DNA from: an uncultured Prevotellaceae bacterium
GTDB lineage: Bacteria > Bacteroidota > Bacteroidia > Bacteroidales > Muribaculaceae
Assembly: GCA_937898675.1 (NCBI GenBank)
Contig: CALEJB010000056.1
Span: forward strand, 1 to 27,914
Length of the DNA: 27,914 bases
Direction: 5' to 3'
The position numbers and the translations under genes were made by a program. Shown here one piece after another: positions 6,961 to 15,267 of this stretch; the first letter of the stretch is position 1, and each line of letters starts with the position of its first letter. The notes below the pieces were generated by a model. The model had not been told where the DNA came from, ran no database searches, and saw nothing but the letters and a program-made list of their open reading frames with translations.

Positions 6961-8958
6961 ATGGATAGACTGATAAATAAACTTCTGGACTTGAAACTGT
7001 TCAGGTCATTCAGGGTGCGGACGACGCCTCGATGGATCATTTTGCTCATCGACATGCTCATCGTCTCGTTCTGTTTTGCGGCCACGGTTGTCGCTGACAT
7101 CACCTCTTCCCACCTCGCCGTTCCCCCGGCCTCCGTAATCATCCTGAAGTGGGGCCTTGTCTTTGTGGTCTATTTTATAGTCTGTTATGTGTCAAGGAGT
7201 TACACCTGCGTCATCCGCCTGTCGGTCATCGAGGACTTGTACCGCATCTTCATGGCTGTGATGGTGGCGACGCTGGTGCTGATTGTGATCAATGGCGTGC
7301 GCATGACCTTTGGCGGAGAGCAGTTCCTCAAGTTCTGGAACATCTTCATCATCGGGGCACTGTCGTTCTCGCTAATGATGATTGAGCGCCTGTGCATCAA
7401 GTACTTGTATATGCGCATGAACGCTGCCACCGAGGGGCGCAAGCGCGTGCTGGTGCTGGGTACGAGCCTCAACTCGGTGTTCCTGGCCAACGCCCTCAAG
7501 GGCGAGTTGGGCGGCAAATACCTGCCCGTGGGCCTGCTGAGCCTCAAGACCGGCCAGGTGAAGACCGAAATCAACGGTTTCAAGGTCTATCGCTTCGACC
7601 CGTCGGTCATCAGCGATGTGTTTGCCGAGAACAACATCGACGCGCTCATCTTTGACGCCAAGAGCAACAACATGATGAGCACGGGCTTTGCCGACTACTT
7701 CATCAAGAACAACATCGAACTGCTGGCGATGCACACGCTCACCGAGGTGGAGCGCAGCGGCGATGCCGACGACGGCGAGGACAGCAAGGCGGGCATCTCC
7801 ACCTACGTCAAGGAGGTGCAAATCGAGGACCTGCTGGGCCGCGACCCCATTGAGCTGAACAACCAGCGCGTGAGCGAGCACATCAGGGACTCGGTGGTGC
7901 TCATCACCGGCGCCTGCGGCTCTATCGGCAGTGAAATCGTGCGTCAGGTGGCCAGCTACGGCGCCAAGAAGATTGTGCTGTTTGACCAGGCCGAGACACC
8001 CATGCACGACATCTCGCTCGAGATGAAGAAGCTGCATCCCTCCGCCGACATCGAACTCTTTATGGGCGACGTGCGCAACCGCGCCCGCCTCGAGGAGGCC
8101 TTTGACAAGTTCCGCCCGTGCTACGTCTTCCACGCTGCGGCCTACAAGCACGTGCCCATGATGGAAATCAACCCCACCGAGGCCATCCTGGCCAACGTGA
8201 TGGGCACCCGCAACGTCGCCGACCTGGCGCTGAAGTATGGCGTGTACAAGTTTGTGATGATTTCGACCGACAAGGCCGTCAATCCCACCAACGTGATGGG
8301 CTGCACCAAGCGCCTGGCCGAGATTTACTGCCAGTCGCTGTTCTTTGACGCGCAGCGCCAGGGCAAGCATACGCAGTTCATCACCACGCGCTTTGGCAAC
8401 GTGCTGGGCAGCAACGGCTCGGTGATTCCGCTGTTCCGCAAGCAGATAGCCTCCGGCGGCCCCGTCACCGTCACCCACAAGGACATCATCCGCTACTTCA
8501 TGACCATTCCCGAGGCCTGCTCGCTGGTGCTCGAGGCAGGCTGCATGGGCAGTGGCGGCGAGATATACATCTTTGACATGGGCGAACCCGTCAAGATTTA
8601 TGACCTGGCCACGCGCATGATTTCGCTGGCGGGCCTCAAGCCCGGTGTGGACATCAAGATTGAGGAGGTGGGCCTGCGTCCGGGCGAGAAACTCTACGAG
8701 GAACTGCTCAACGACAAGGAATTGACCACCGCCACCGTCAACAAGAAGATCATGATTGCCAAGGTCAAGACCTATGACTACAACAACGTGTGCGAGCACA
8801 TCGACAAGATTATCCGGTTTGCCGCTTCCGGCGACGAGCACGCCATGGTGTTTGCCATGAAGGAATTCGTTCCCGAGTACAAGAGCCAGCACAGCAAGTT
8901 CGAGTCCATCGACAAGGAAATTGACGCCTCTGCCAATGTGACAGCCTTCCAGCCCTAG
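6961..8958 (+). CDS. Membrane-bound UDP-sugar 4,6-dehydratase (FlaA1/WbpM/CapD family)
   Basis: 665 aa from the ATG at 6961, the usual size for the long form. An upstream in-frame ATG at 6928 adds 11 unlikely residues. About four membrane helices occupy residues 20-145. A first Rossmann-like domain follows (RKRVLVLGTS), then the catalytic SDR domain with the nucleotide loop T316-GACGSIG, the T436-D437-K438 triad and M446xxxK450, where the large family members have Met in place of the SDR Tyr. The family makes 4-keto-6-deoxy UDP-HexNAc, the first step toward QuiNAc/FucNAc-type sugars for capsule, O-antigen or protein O-glycans. The gene stands alone, outside any glycan locus, which would fit general protein glycosylation (inference). 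It ends before a convergent hairpin at 9000-9037. Confidence 0.93.
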   Translation: MDRLINKLLDLKLFRSFRVRTTPRWIILLIDMLIVSFCFAATVVADITSSHLAVPPASVIILKWGLVFVVYFIVCYVSRSYTCVIRLSVIEDLYRIFMAVMVATLVLIVINGVRMTFGGEQFLKFWNIFIIGALSFSLMMIERLCIKYLYMRMNAATEGRKRVLVLGTSLNSVFLANALKGELGGKYLPVGLLSLKTGQVKTEINGFKVYRFDPSVISDVFAENNIDALIFDAKSNNMMSTGFADYFIKNNIELLAMHTLTEVERSGDADDGEDSKAGISTYVKEVQIEDLLGRDPIELNNQRVSEHIRDSVVLITGACGSIGSEIVRQVASYGAKKIVLFDQAETPMHDISLEMKKLHPSADIELFMGDVRNRARLEEAFDKFRPCYVFHAAAYKHVPMMEINPTEAILANVMGTRNVADLALKYGVYKFVMISTDKAVNPTNVMGCTKRLAEIYCQSLFFDAQRQGKHTQFITTRFGNVLGSNGSVIPLFRKQIASGGPVTVTHKDIIRYFMTIPEACSLVLEAGCMGSGGEIYIFDMGEPVKIYDLATRMISLAGLKPGVDIKIEEVGLRPGEKLYEELLNDKELTTATVNKKIMIAKVKTYDYNNVCEHIDKIIRFAASGDEHAMVFAMKEFVPEYKSQHSKFESIDKEIDASANVTAFQP

Positions 8959-8999
8959 GCTGAGTAATCACACGCGTCCGTACGCACTCGATGCAAAGC

Positions 9000-9037
9000 A
9001 AGCAACCCGCCTGGCCGATGAGCCGGGCGGGTTGCTT
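9000..9037 (+). terminator. Hairpin between convergent genes
   Basis: A perfect 12-bp stem (9000-9011 with 9026-9037, AAGCAACCCGCC) with a 14-nt loop lies between the dehydratase stop (8958) and the end of the membrane protein gene (9063). The U-tract after it is short and broken (TGTGTTGATG), so it may be a weak terminator or an RNA 3'-end stabiliser. Confidence 0.65.
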
Positions 9038-9062
9038 GTGTTGATGGGCCGACGGCGGCGCC

Positions 9063-9641
9063 TTACTGGATGTTGCGCTGGATGTGGCGGTTGCTGGGGC
9101 GCCAGTCGCGTGTGAGCAGCACCATGGTCACGACGGCTATCACCAGCGTGAGGATAATCATCGCGATGAGCATGTACTTGGAGAGCATGCGGCCCATGAC
9201 GGCAGCGTAGATGTCTCCCATGCGGTTGATGACGAGTTGCATGGCGGTCTCGTAGTCGATCCACAGCGTGCAACTGGTGGTGAACGGGATGAGCGACATG
9301 AAGGCATAACCGGTGACTACGCCCGCGCGGCCGCGGTAGTTGCCCATCATCTTGCGCATGGCCTCGGCCAGGCAGGCCAGGGCGATGCTGCCGACAGCCA
9401 GATACTCGTGGCCCTCACCGATGATGAACGAGCTGATGATGAACGTCACCGCCAGCAGGATGGCTATGCCGGGAATGGGGAAACGGCGGCACAGCAGGAA
9501 GTAGGGCACGGCGGTGGCGGCGGCGGCAAACACGGCGGCGTATGTCCAAAAGAACGGGTGGAAAAATCCCAACATTTGGATGATGACGATGATGAGGGTA
9601 TAAGCCAACGCCAGGCCTATCGCTTTGATTACACTTTCCAT
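9063..9641 (-). CDS. MptD/Trep_Strep-like integral membrane protein (possible ECF S component)
   Basis: 192 aa with about five or six hydrophobic helices: TLIIVIIQMLGFF, FWTYAAVFAAAATAVPYFLL, ILLAVTFIISSFII, a region around YLAVGSIALACLAE, GYAFMSLIPF, and a last helix near ALVIAVVTMVLL-like residues 155-175. The pattern of a GxxxPxxW-like start, a short basic loop (CRRFPIPG) and an E-x-x-R-K-M...Y-R-G-R segment resembles the Trep_Strep/MptD family of putative ECF transporter substrate-binding subunits. No ATPase or EcfT gene lies beside it. It is monocistronic, with a well-matched promoter at 9672-9701. The substrate is unknown; the family call is from memory of the pattern. Confidence 0.6.
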   Translation of the reverse strand: MESVIKAIGLALAYTLIIVIIQMLGFFHPFFWTYAAVFAAAATAVPYFLLCRRFPIPGIAILLAVTFIISSFIIGEGHEYLAVGSIALACLAEAMRKMMGNYRGRAGVVTGYAFMSLIPFTTSCTLWIDYETAMQLVINRMGDIYAAVMGRMLSKYMLIAMIILTLVIAVVTMVLLTRDWRPSNRHIQRNIQ

Positions 9642-9671
9642 GTCTCTTCGTTTTTAGAGTGATATAATCTG

Positions 9672-9701
9672 CAAATATACGCAGTTTTGATGTGTTTGCA
9701 A
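9672..9701 (-). promoter_or_regulatory. Promoter of the MptD-like membrane protein gene
   Basis: The minus strand shows TATATTTG (plus 9672-9679) with a TTG element at plus 9699-9701 and a 19-bp spacer. The predicted leader is about 25 nt before the ATG at 9641. It lies in the 113-nt gap downstream of dacB. Confidence 0.65.
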
Positions 9702-9754
9702 CATTTTTGTCAAGAAAAATGAACTATTGACGAAAAATAATACCGGAACCAGTG

Positions 9755-11194
9755 CTATCTGCCCTCAAACAAGTCGGTCAACAGCACGCCGATTTGCTCG
9801 CGGATGGCCGCCTGCGAGCAGGTGAAGTTGTTGGCCAGCACGGCAAAGGCGTAGCGGGGCTCGTCGGCGGGGTAGTAGCCCACAAAGCACTGCACATGCG
9901 TCATGCTGCCCGACTTGAGCACGATGCGGCTGCTCAGCGGTGAGGCCTTGAGCGTTGTGCCCGCGCGGCCCGAAGCGGTGGGCATGAGGTCGCACAGCCT
10001 CATGCCGTCAAAGTGGCGGCGGGCCATCATCGTCAGCATGTCGCCAAAGAAGTTGGCCGAGGCCTTGTCGCTTCGCGCCAGGCCGCTGCCGTCGCGCATG
10101 AACAGTGCGTCGGTGCCGATGCCCTGGTTGCCGAGCCAGCGCTTGACGGCGGCCACGCCGATGGCGTCGAGTTGCTGGGGCATGGCGCCTTGTCCCCGTT
10201 GCTCCCACTCGCGGGTGCCGATGGCGCGCAGCAGGGCGTGGGCAAACATGTTGTCGCTGCGGTCCAGCAGCGAGGTGATGACCTCGGTGAGCTGGGGCGA
10301 GCGGTGCAGCACGAGCAGCGAGCGCTCGGCGCAGTTGAGTTTGCCGCGCGCGCCGTCGTTGCGCTTGAAGCGGACGCCGCCGCAGTGCGACAACGCCCGT
10401 TCCACGCTGTCAACGAGCATGGCGGCGGGGTCGGGGTTGGCATAAGTGTCGGTGTAGGTCTTGGCCATCGCCTCGCCCGTCAGCACCAGCGCGGGGACGC
10501 TGTAGTCCAGATAGGCATTGACGGCGTCGCGCTGGCGGCCCTTGAGCAGGCGGTTGGTGACCTGCAAGCCGGGCACCGCCGGAGTGAAAGCGGCCGAGGC
10601 CACCTCCTGCTGGTCATCGACGGCGAACGACACCGTCACCAGGTTGTCGTGGAAGTTGAGGCCGTGCACGGCGGTGCCGTAGTCATAGGACAGGTCGCTC
10701 ACGTCCCAGTAATAGTTGAAGTAGGGGAAGGGATACAGGCTGTCGTCGCCAATGATGCGCCCTTCGACGCGCGTGATGCCGCGGGCGCGCAGGGCTTCAA
10801 CAATCTCTTGCACGATGTTGGCTTGGCGCGGCAGATAGACGGAGCCCAGGGTGGGGTCCCCCGCGCCGAGGATGATGATGTCGCCCTTGAAGAGACCGTT
10901 CTTAACCTCGCCGTCGAGATAGACAGGCGTCTCGAAGCGAAAGTGCGGTCCCAGGATGCCCAACGCCGCCGACGACACCACGGTTTTCATCGTCGAGGCG
11001 GTGATGTCGGCCTGGTCGGGCAAGTGGCATGCAACGCACCTGGCGGAGTCCAGGTCGATAACGCTCACACCCACCGAGGCATAGCGCAGCGAGTTGTCGG
11101 ACAAGAACTTGTTCACCGCCTCTTGCGGGGTCATGGCGGTGGCAGACAGTGCGGCGGCAAGCGCCAGCAGCAGGATAAGGTTTTTGATTTTCAT
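9755..11194 (-). CDS. dacB: D-alanyl-D-alanine carboxypeptidase/endopeptidase (PBP4, family S13)
   Basis: 479 aa, normal length for the family. A signal peptide covers about residues 1-20. The three penicillin-binding motifs are present in order: S67-T-M-K70 (catalytic Ser and Lys), S313-D-N315, and K427-S-G429. It removes terminal D-Ala or cleaves D-Ala-meso-DAP crosslinks in periplasmic peptidoglycan. The VDGE-like and GAGDPTLGS segments between the first motifs are also typical. It is the last gene of the leftward train starting at 16783, 15 nt after the small HExxH protein gene. No clear hairpin follows the stop codon. Confidence 0.95.
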   Translation of the reverse strand: MKIKNLILLLALAAALSATAMTPQEAVNKFLSDNSLRYASVGVSVIDLDSARCVACHLPDQADITASTMKTVVSSAALGILGPHFRFETPVYLDGEVKNGLFKGDIIILGAGDPTLGSVYLPRQANIVQEIVEALRARGITRVEGRIIGDDSLYPFPYFNYYWDVSDLSYDYGTAVHGLNFHDNLVTVSFAVDDQQEVASAAFTPAVPGLQVTNRLLKGRQRDAVNAYLDYSVPALVLTGEAMAKTYTDTYANPDPAAMLVDSVERALSHCGGVRFKRNDGARGKLNCAERSLLVLHRSPQLTEVITSLLDRSDNMFAHALLRAIGTREWEQRGQGAMPQQLDAIGVAAVKRWLGNQGIGTDALFMRDGSGLARSDKASANFFGDMLTMMARRHFDGMRLCDLMPTASGRAGTTLKASPLSSRIVLKSGSMTHVQCFVGYYPADEPRYAFAVLANNFTCSQAAIREQIGVLLTDLFEGR

Positions 11195-11209
11195 TATGAT
11201 GACAAAATG

Positions 11210-11551
11210 TTATTGTTGGGCGCAGCGGCGTTGTCGGTGCATGTGCCGTCGCCAGGCATAGGGCCGCCGTGACTGCAGGTACTCCAGGTTGTGCTCGTTG
11301 GCATAGGCCTCGCGCTCAAACGAGATGTTGCGGTAGGCATTGCCGCGCATGGGCAGGCGCACCAGCCACTCGATGACATAGGCGAGGTAAAAGAACACGA
11401 ACAGCATCTCGCGCTGCTGGGCGGTGTGGATGCGCTCGTGGTTAATCAAGTCGTTGCTCAGGTACACCCCGTGGTGCACAAACAGCAACCCCATCAGGTT
11501 GATGGCGGTGAACCCCTTGAACGGCAATATCGAGGTGCGGATGATGATCAT
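11210..11551 (-). CDS. Small HExxH-containing membrane protein
   Basis: 113 aa from the ATG at 11551. That ATG overlaps the TGA of the transporter gene (ATGA, 4 nt), which fixes the start over a longer upstream-open frame. Residues 1-30 are hydrophobic (TSILPFKGFTAINLMGLLFV). Next comes H38-E-R-I-H42, a membrane-like segment at about 47-64 (EMLFVFFYLAYVIEWLVRL), and F78-E-R-E-A-Y-A-N-E86. The HExxH motif with a Glu-rich segment about 40 residues later is the layout of gluzincin zinc proteases, but the protein is far shorter than known enzymes. I recall similar small hypothetical proteins from Bacteroidales but no assigned function. Tight coupling to the AspT/YidE-like transporter suggests a shared membrane role. 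Confidence 0.75.
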   Translation of the reverse strand: MIIIRTSILPFKGFTAINLMGLLFVHHGVYLSNDLINHERIHTAQQREMLFVFFYLAYVIEWLVRLPMRGNAYRNISFEREAYANEHNLEYLQSRRPYAWRRHMHRQRRCAQQ

Positions 11552-13218
11552 GGCATGAACAGTAACAGTATCACTTGGGCGAGGATGACGCGCAGGAACA
11601 TGCTCAGCGGATAGACCGAGGCATAGGCTACCGAGGGGCGGTCGCTGTGCAGCGCGTCGTTGGCATAGTTCATCGCCATGGGGTTGGCCATGGCGCCGCA
11701 CAGCATGCCGCACACGGCGGCAAAGTCGATGTGCGCCACGCGCAGGGCCAGCCAGCCCACGAGGATGACGGGCACGACGGTGAGCAGGAAGCCCGAGCCC
11801 ACCCACAGCAGGCCCTCGGGACGCATCACGGTGGCAAAGAAGTCGGGGCCCGACGCCAGTCCCAGGCACGCCAGGTACAGGGCCAGGCCAATGGAGCGCA
11901 GCATCAGGTTGGCGCTCTGGGTGGTGTAGGCGTTGATGTGGATGCGGGGGCCGTAGGCTCCGATGAGGATGCCCGAGATGATGGAGCCGCCGGCAAGGCC
12001 GAGCTTGACTGGTGCCGAGATGCCCGGCAGGGCAATGGGGATGGCGCCGAGGATGAGTCCCAGCGTCATGCCGATGAACACGGTAATCAGGTTGGGCTCG
12101 TCGAGCATTTTGACGGCGTTGCCCACCTCTTTCTCGGCGTTCTTGATGGCCTCGCGGTGCCCCACCACAATCAGGCGGTCGCCCAGCAGCAGGCGCAGGT
12201 CGGGAGTGGCCAGCAGCTGCACGCCGTTGCGGTTCACGCGGCTGATGTTGACGCCGTATTCCTGGCGCAGGCGCAGCGAGCCCACCGTGCGGCCGTTGAT
12301 TTCGGGTTTGGTGACGACGATGCCCTGGGAGTGCAGCTCGCTGTCGATGGCGTTCCAGTCGATGTCGTCTTTGTTCCAGTCGGTCTGTTCTTGCTTGCCG
12401 AACAGGATTTCCATCGCCTCGGCATCGTTGTGCCCGCGCATGACTACCAGCAGGCGGTCGCCCAGCATGAGCACGGTGCCGGCCTCGGGGATGGAGACCT
12501 TGCCGTCACGCCACAGGCGCGAGATGACGAAACGGCGGTTGCTGAGCCGCGCCATGTCGCCCACGGTCTTGCCGATGACGGCCTCGTTGCGCACGCGGTA
12601 GGCAGCGATAAAGGTTTGGTCGGTTTCTTGCTCGCCCTCGCCGGTGAGGCGGTCGCCAGGGCGCAACAGCACTTTGCGCATGAGCGCCAGCGCCAGTATC
12701 ATGCCCACAACACCCAGCGGATAGGTCACGGCACATCCCAGGGCGGCGCCGCTCTGCGGCTGGTTTAGTTGGTCGAGTGTCTGCTGGGCGGCGGCCAGCG
12801 CGGGGGTGTTGGTCGAGGCACCGCACATGATGCCCACAGCGTCGCCCAGGCCGATGCCCGCCAGGGGCAACAGCAGGGTGCACACGGTGCCTGCGAGCAC
12901 TACGCCGACGGCAAGCAGGTTGAGCGTGAGGCCCGACTTGTGGAACGAGTTAAAGAAACCCGGTCCCACCTGCAGACCCAGGGCATAGACAAACAATACA
13001 AGGCCGAAGTCCTGGGCATATTGCAGCATGTCGCCGTTGATGGACACGCCCAGGTGTCCCGCCATGATGCCGAGGAAGAATACAAAGGCCACGCCCAGCG
13101 ACACGCCCAGCACCTTGATTTTGCCGAGCGCCAAGCCGCAGGCGCAGAGCAGCGACAAGACGATCACCGCCTGCACAGCCGAGTGTGTGAGAAATATGTC
13201 GGTCAACCACTGCATCAT
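11548..13218 (-). CDS. AspT/YidE-type transporter with two RCK_C (TrkA-C) domains
   Basis: 556 aa from the ATG at 13218; a TTG further upstream would run into the glycerate kinase end and into the promoter element, so it was not used. About five helices (residues 1-175, with GIMCGASTNTPALAA) are followed by two cytosolic RCK_C domains (about 195-280 and 285-365, including VIGKTVGDMARLSNR and LLLGDRLIVVGH). A second helix set follows to the C-terminus (VCGMLCGAMANPMAMNYA, the mirrored repeat). This is the AspT/YidE/YbjL duplication family, whose characterised member exchanges aspartate for alanine; the substrate here is unknown. It lies 26 nt after glycerate kinase and overlaps the HExxH gene by 4 nt. 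Confidence 0.88.
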   Translation of the reverse strand: MMQWLTDIFLTHSAVQAVIVLSLLCACGLALGKIKVLGVSLGVAFVFFLGIMAGHLGVSINGDMLQYAQDFGLVLFVYALGLQVGPGFFNSFHKSGLTLNLLAVGVVLAGTVCTLLLPLAGIGLGDAVGIMCGASTNTPALAAAQQTLDQLNQPQSGAALGCAVTYPLGVVGMILALALMRKVLLRPGDRLTGEGEQETDQTFIAAYRVRNEAVIGKTVGDMARLSNRRFVISRLWRDGKVSIPEAGTVLMLGDRLLVVMRGHNDAEAMEILFGKQEQTDWNKDDIDWNAIDSELHSQGIVVTKPEINGRTVGSLRLRQEYGVNISRVNRNGVQLLATPDLRLLLGDRLIVVGHREAIKNAEKEVGNAVKMLDEPNLITVFIGMTLGLILGAIPIALPGISAPVKLGLAGGSIISGILIGAYGPRIHINAYTTQSANLMLRSIGLALYLACLGLASGPDFFATVMRPEGLLWVGSGFLLTVVPVILVGWLALRVAHIDFAAVCGMLCGAMANPMAMNYANDALHSDRPSVAYASVYPLSMFLRVILAQVILLLFMP

Positions 13219-13225
13219 GGCGTTG

Positions 13226-13233
13226 CAAAGATA
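13226..13233 (-). promoter_or_regulatory. Internal -7 promoter element directly upstream of the transporter ATG
   Basis: The minus strand reads TATCTTTG followed by C, a full match to TAnnTTTG-C, in the short gap between glycerate kinase and the transporter. Transcription from it would start about at the ATG at 13218 or 13215, giving a very short or leaderless message. The -33 region is not clear. Confidence 0.5.
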
Positions 13234-13244
13234 CGGAATTTTTC

Positions 13245-14363
13245 TCAACTGGCCATCGTCTGGGCCAATGCTTTCACGGCGTCATACACATTGCACAGCG
13301 TGCGGTCGCGGTCCATGGCCATCTCCAGCGGCAGGCCGCCGCTCACGGCGACGGCATGCGTGAGGCCGGCCTCGCGGGTGTCAAAGCCGTTGTCAATGGC
13401 GCCGCACACGGCCGCCACGGGGATGCCCCGCTCGCGTGCCATGGCGATGACCAGCCCGGGACCTTTGCCCATCAGTGTCTGGCGGTCGAGACGGCCCTCG
13501 CCGGTGATGACGAGGTCGGCACCCTCGAGTGCCTGGGCCATGCCGTTGTGCCCGAGGACATAGGGCGCGCCCGCCACAAGGCGGCACCTGTCCAGCAGGT
13601 GCATCATCAGCGCGGGAATGCCGCCTGCCGCGCCGCAGCCCGCACGGTTGGCGATGTCGTGGCCCACGATGCCCGCGATGTGTTCCATGCCGCGCTCCAA
13701 TTGCTCCACCTGTTCGGGCGAGGCACCCTTTTGCGGGGCATAGACGCGCGCTGTGCCGCGCTCGCCGCACAGCGGGTTGTCCACGTCGGTGAGCAGGGTG
13801 AAACGGCATTGCTGCACCTCGCGGGGGATGCCTGCGGTGCCGATGTGGGCGATTTGACCGAGCGACTGCCCGCAGGGGAATAGGTAATGCAGCGCGCCGT
13901 CGAGGAACTCGGCTCCCAGGGCGCTCATGATGCCCATGGCCGCGTCGGTGGTTGCCGAGCCGCCCAGGCCCAGCACGATGTCGCGGCTGCCGCGTTCCAT
14001 CGCGTCGCGCATCAGCAGGCCCGTGCCCAGCGTGGTGGCGCGCATCGCGTCGCGCTCGCCGGGTTGTGTCAGGGCCAGGCCGCTGGCGGCGGCGACCTCG
14101 ATGAGTGCCGTGCCGTCGTCGCACAGGAAATAGCGGGCGTCGGCCGGCGGCAGGTGCAGCAGCGGGCCGGGCGCCTGCATCGTGTGCCACTGGCCCCGGC
14201 AGCCGGCGGCGAGCACCGCCGTGGTGCCGTCACCGCCATCGGCGACAGGGATGCACACGATGTCAGCCGCGCGGCAGTCCATGATGGCTTGCCGCGCGGT
14301 GTCGTTTAACTGTTCGGCACTTGCCGAACCCTTGAACTTGTCAAAAGCCAGAACAACTTTCAT
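13245..14363 (-). CDS. Glycerate kinase (GarK/GlxK type)
   Basis: 372 aa, the full family length. It opens with VVLAFDKFKGSASA, the family's conserved N-terminal signature, then VADGGDGTTAVLA, then VLGLGGSATTDAAMG and the C-terminal VITGEGRLDRQTLMGKGP. It phosphorylates D-glycerate to 2-phosphoglycerate (family members differ, some giving 3-phosphoglycerate), feeding glycerate from sugar-acid or serine breakdown into glycolysis. Its ATG overlaps the stop of the preceding lipoprotein gene by one base (TGATG). The AspT/YidE-like transporter follows 26 nt later, so a linked organic-acid function is possible but not shown. Confidence 0.93.
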   Translation of the reverse strand: MKVVLAFDKFKGSASAEQLNDTARQAIMDCRAADIVCIPVADGGDGTTAVLAAGCRGQWHTMQAPGPLLHLPPADARYFLCDDGTALIEVAAASGLALTQPGERDAMRATTLGTGLLMRDAMERGSRDIVLGLGGSATTDAAMGIMSALGAEFLDGALHYLFPCGQSLGQIAHIGTAGIPREVQQCRFTLLTDVDNPLCGERGTARVYAPQKGASPEQVEQLERGMEHIAGIVGHDIANRAGCGAAGGIPALMMHLLDRCRLVAGAPYVLGHNGMAQALEGADLVITGEGRLDRQTLMGKGPGLVIAMARERGIPVAAVCGAIDNGFDTREAGLTHAVAVSGGLPLEMAMDRDRTLCNVYDAVKALAQTMAS

Positions 14364-15250
14364 CAGTTAATCTTGATGACGAGGAAGTTGCTCTTTTCCC
14401 AAAACTTGGCCGCATTGGTGATGCGAAGCGACTTGCTGCCGCCATGGTCCACAATCTCGTAGGAATCCTTGGGCTGGTTGGTCAACACCTGCGCTTTCTT
14501 GCTGTGGAGCGGAATCTCGCTCAGCGTGCGGCGGTCGGCCTTGGTGAAGTAGGACATCTCGAAGTCGCCTTCCAGAATCTTGGTCTTGCCCAGGAAACGC
14601 TTCTCGATGATTTTGTGCTGTTTGAGTTCCTTGGACGAACCGATGACATAGTAGCAGTTGTTGAGGTTGTCCACCTCGGATGTGAGGTTCTTGTTGTGCT
14701 CCTCGACGGCTTCTTTCTCCTTGGTGACCTCCTTGTTGACGGTGTTGAGCGAGTCCACGCTCTGGTTCAGGTTCTTGATCTGGATGTGCGCTGCCGCCAG
14801 CTCCTTGGTGAGCCTGTCGATGGTCTGCTGCTGCTGCTCGAGCTGCTGCTTGAGCGAGGCGATGATTTTCTCCATCTTCTCGTCATAGTTGGTGGACTGC
14901 TTGAGGCGGCGTTCCATGTCGGCCACGCGCTGCTTTTGCTTGTTGATGGACTGCTGGATGAGCAGGATGTCGTTGCGCAGCTGCTGCTTGCGGTCGGGGG
15001 TCTCGTTGTTGAGGTTCTCGGTCGAGATGATGTCCTCCAGTTCCTTGATTTGGGCAATGCCGTCGGCCACCTCGCTCACCAGGTTCATCAGGCTGTCGCG
15101 CTCGGCCTGTGCGGTGTTGATGCTGTCCTGCATCACCGCCTTGAGCGAGTCCTGGCGCCTTGCGGCATCGTCGTCATTGTTGTTGCCGTGGCAGGCTGGC
15201 AGCATTGCCAGTCCAATCATCAATCCAACGGCGTAAACGATTTTTCTCAT
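14363..15250 (-). CDS. Coiled-coil lipoprotein of unknown function
   Basis: 295 aa from the ATG at 15250. The frame stays open further upstream, but that part overlaps rsmI and has no sense. The signal peptide ends in L17-P-A-C20, a good lipobox. Residues about 30-190 are a long heptad-like region rich in Q, K, E, L and N (KQQLEQQQQTIDRLTKELAA). A compact C-terminal region of about 90 residues follows, with CYYVIGSSKELKQHKII and IPLHSKKAQVLTNQPKDSYE. The last part recalls a conserved Bacteroidales lipoprotein C-terminus. It lies 17 nt after rsmI and overlaps glycerate kinase by one base. Expected location: periplasmic face of a membrane. Confidence 0.85.
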   Translation of the reverse strand: MRKIVYAVGLMIGLAMLPACHGNNNDDDAARRQDSLKAVMQDSINTAQAERDSLMNLVSEVADGIAQIKELEDIISTENLNNETPDRKQQLRNDILLIQQSINKQKQRVADMERRLKQSTNYDEKMEKIIASLKQQLEQQQQTIDRLTKELAAAHIQIKNLNQSVDSLNTVNKEVTKEKEAVEEHNKNLTSEVDNLNNCYYVIGSSKELKQHKIIEKRFLGKTKILEGDFEMSYFTKADRRTLSEIPLHSKKAQVLTNQPKDSYEIVDHGGSKSLRITNAAKFWEKSNFLVIKIN

Positions 15251-15267
15251 ATCTATGACACTATTTA

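Noticed and set aside
7372..8892. Minus-strand open frame of about 500 codons
   Set aside because: Shadow of the clearly recognised dehydratase on the plus strand.
11552..11869. Upstream extension of the HExxH protein frame
   Set aside because: It runs inside the transporter gene; the ATG at 11551 overlapping the transporter stop is the natural start.
10013..12768. Long plus-strand frames opposite dacB and the transporter
   Set aside because: Antisense shadows; the minus-strand genes carry full catalytic or transporter motifs.
14800..14960. CTG-rich repeat-like stretch
   Set aside because: It encodes the Gln/Leu-rich coiled coil of the lipoprotein and is not a DNA repeat array or CRISPR.
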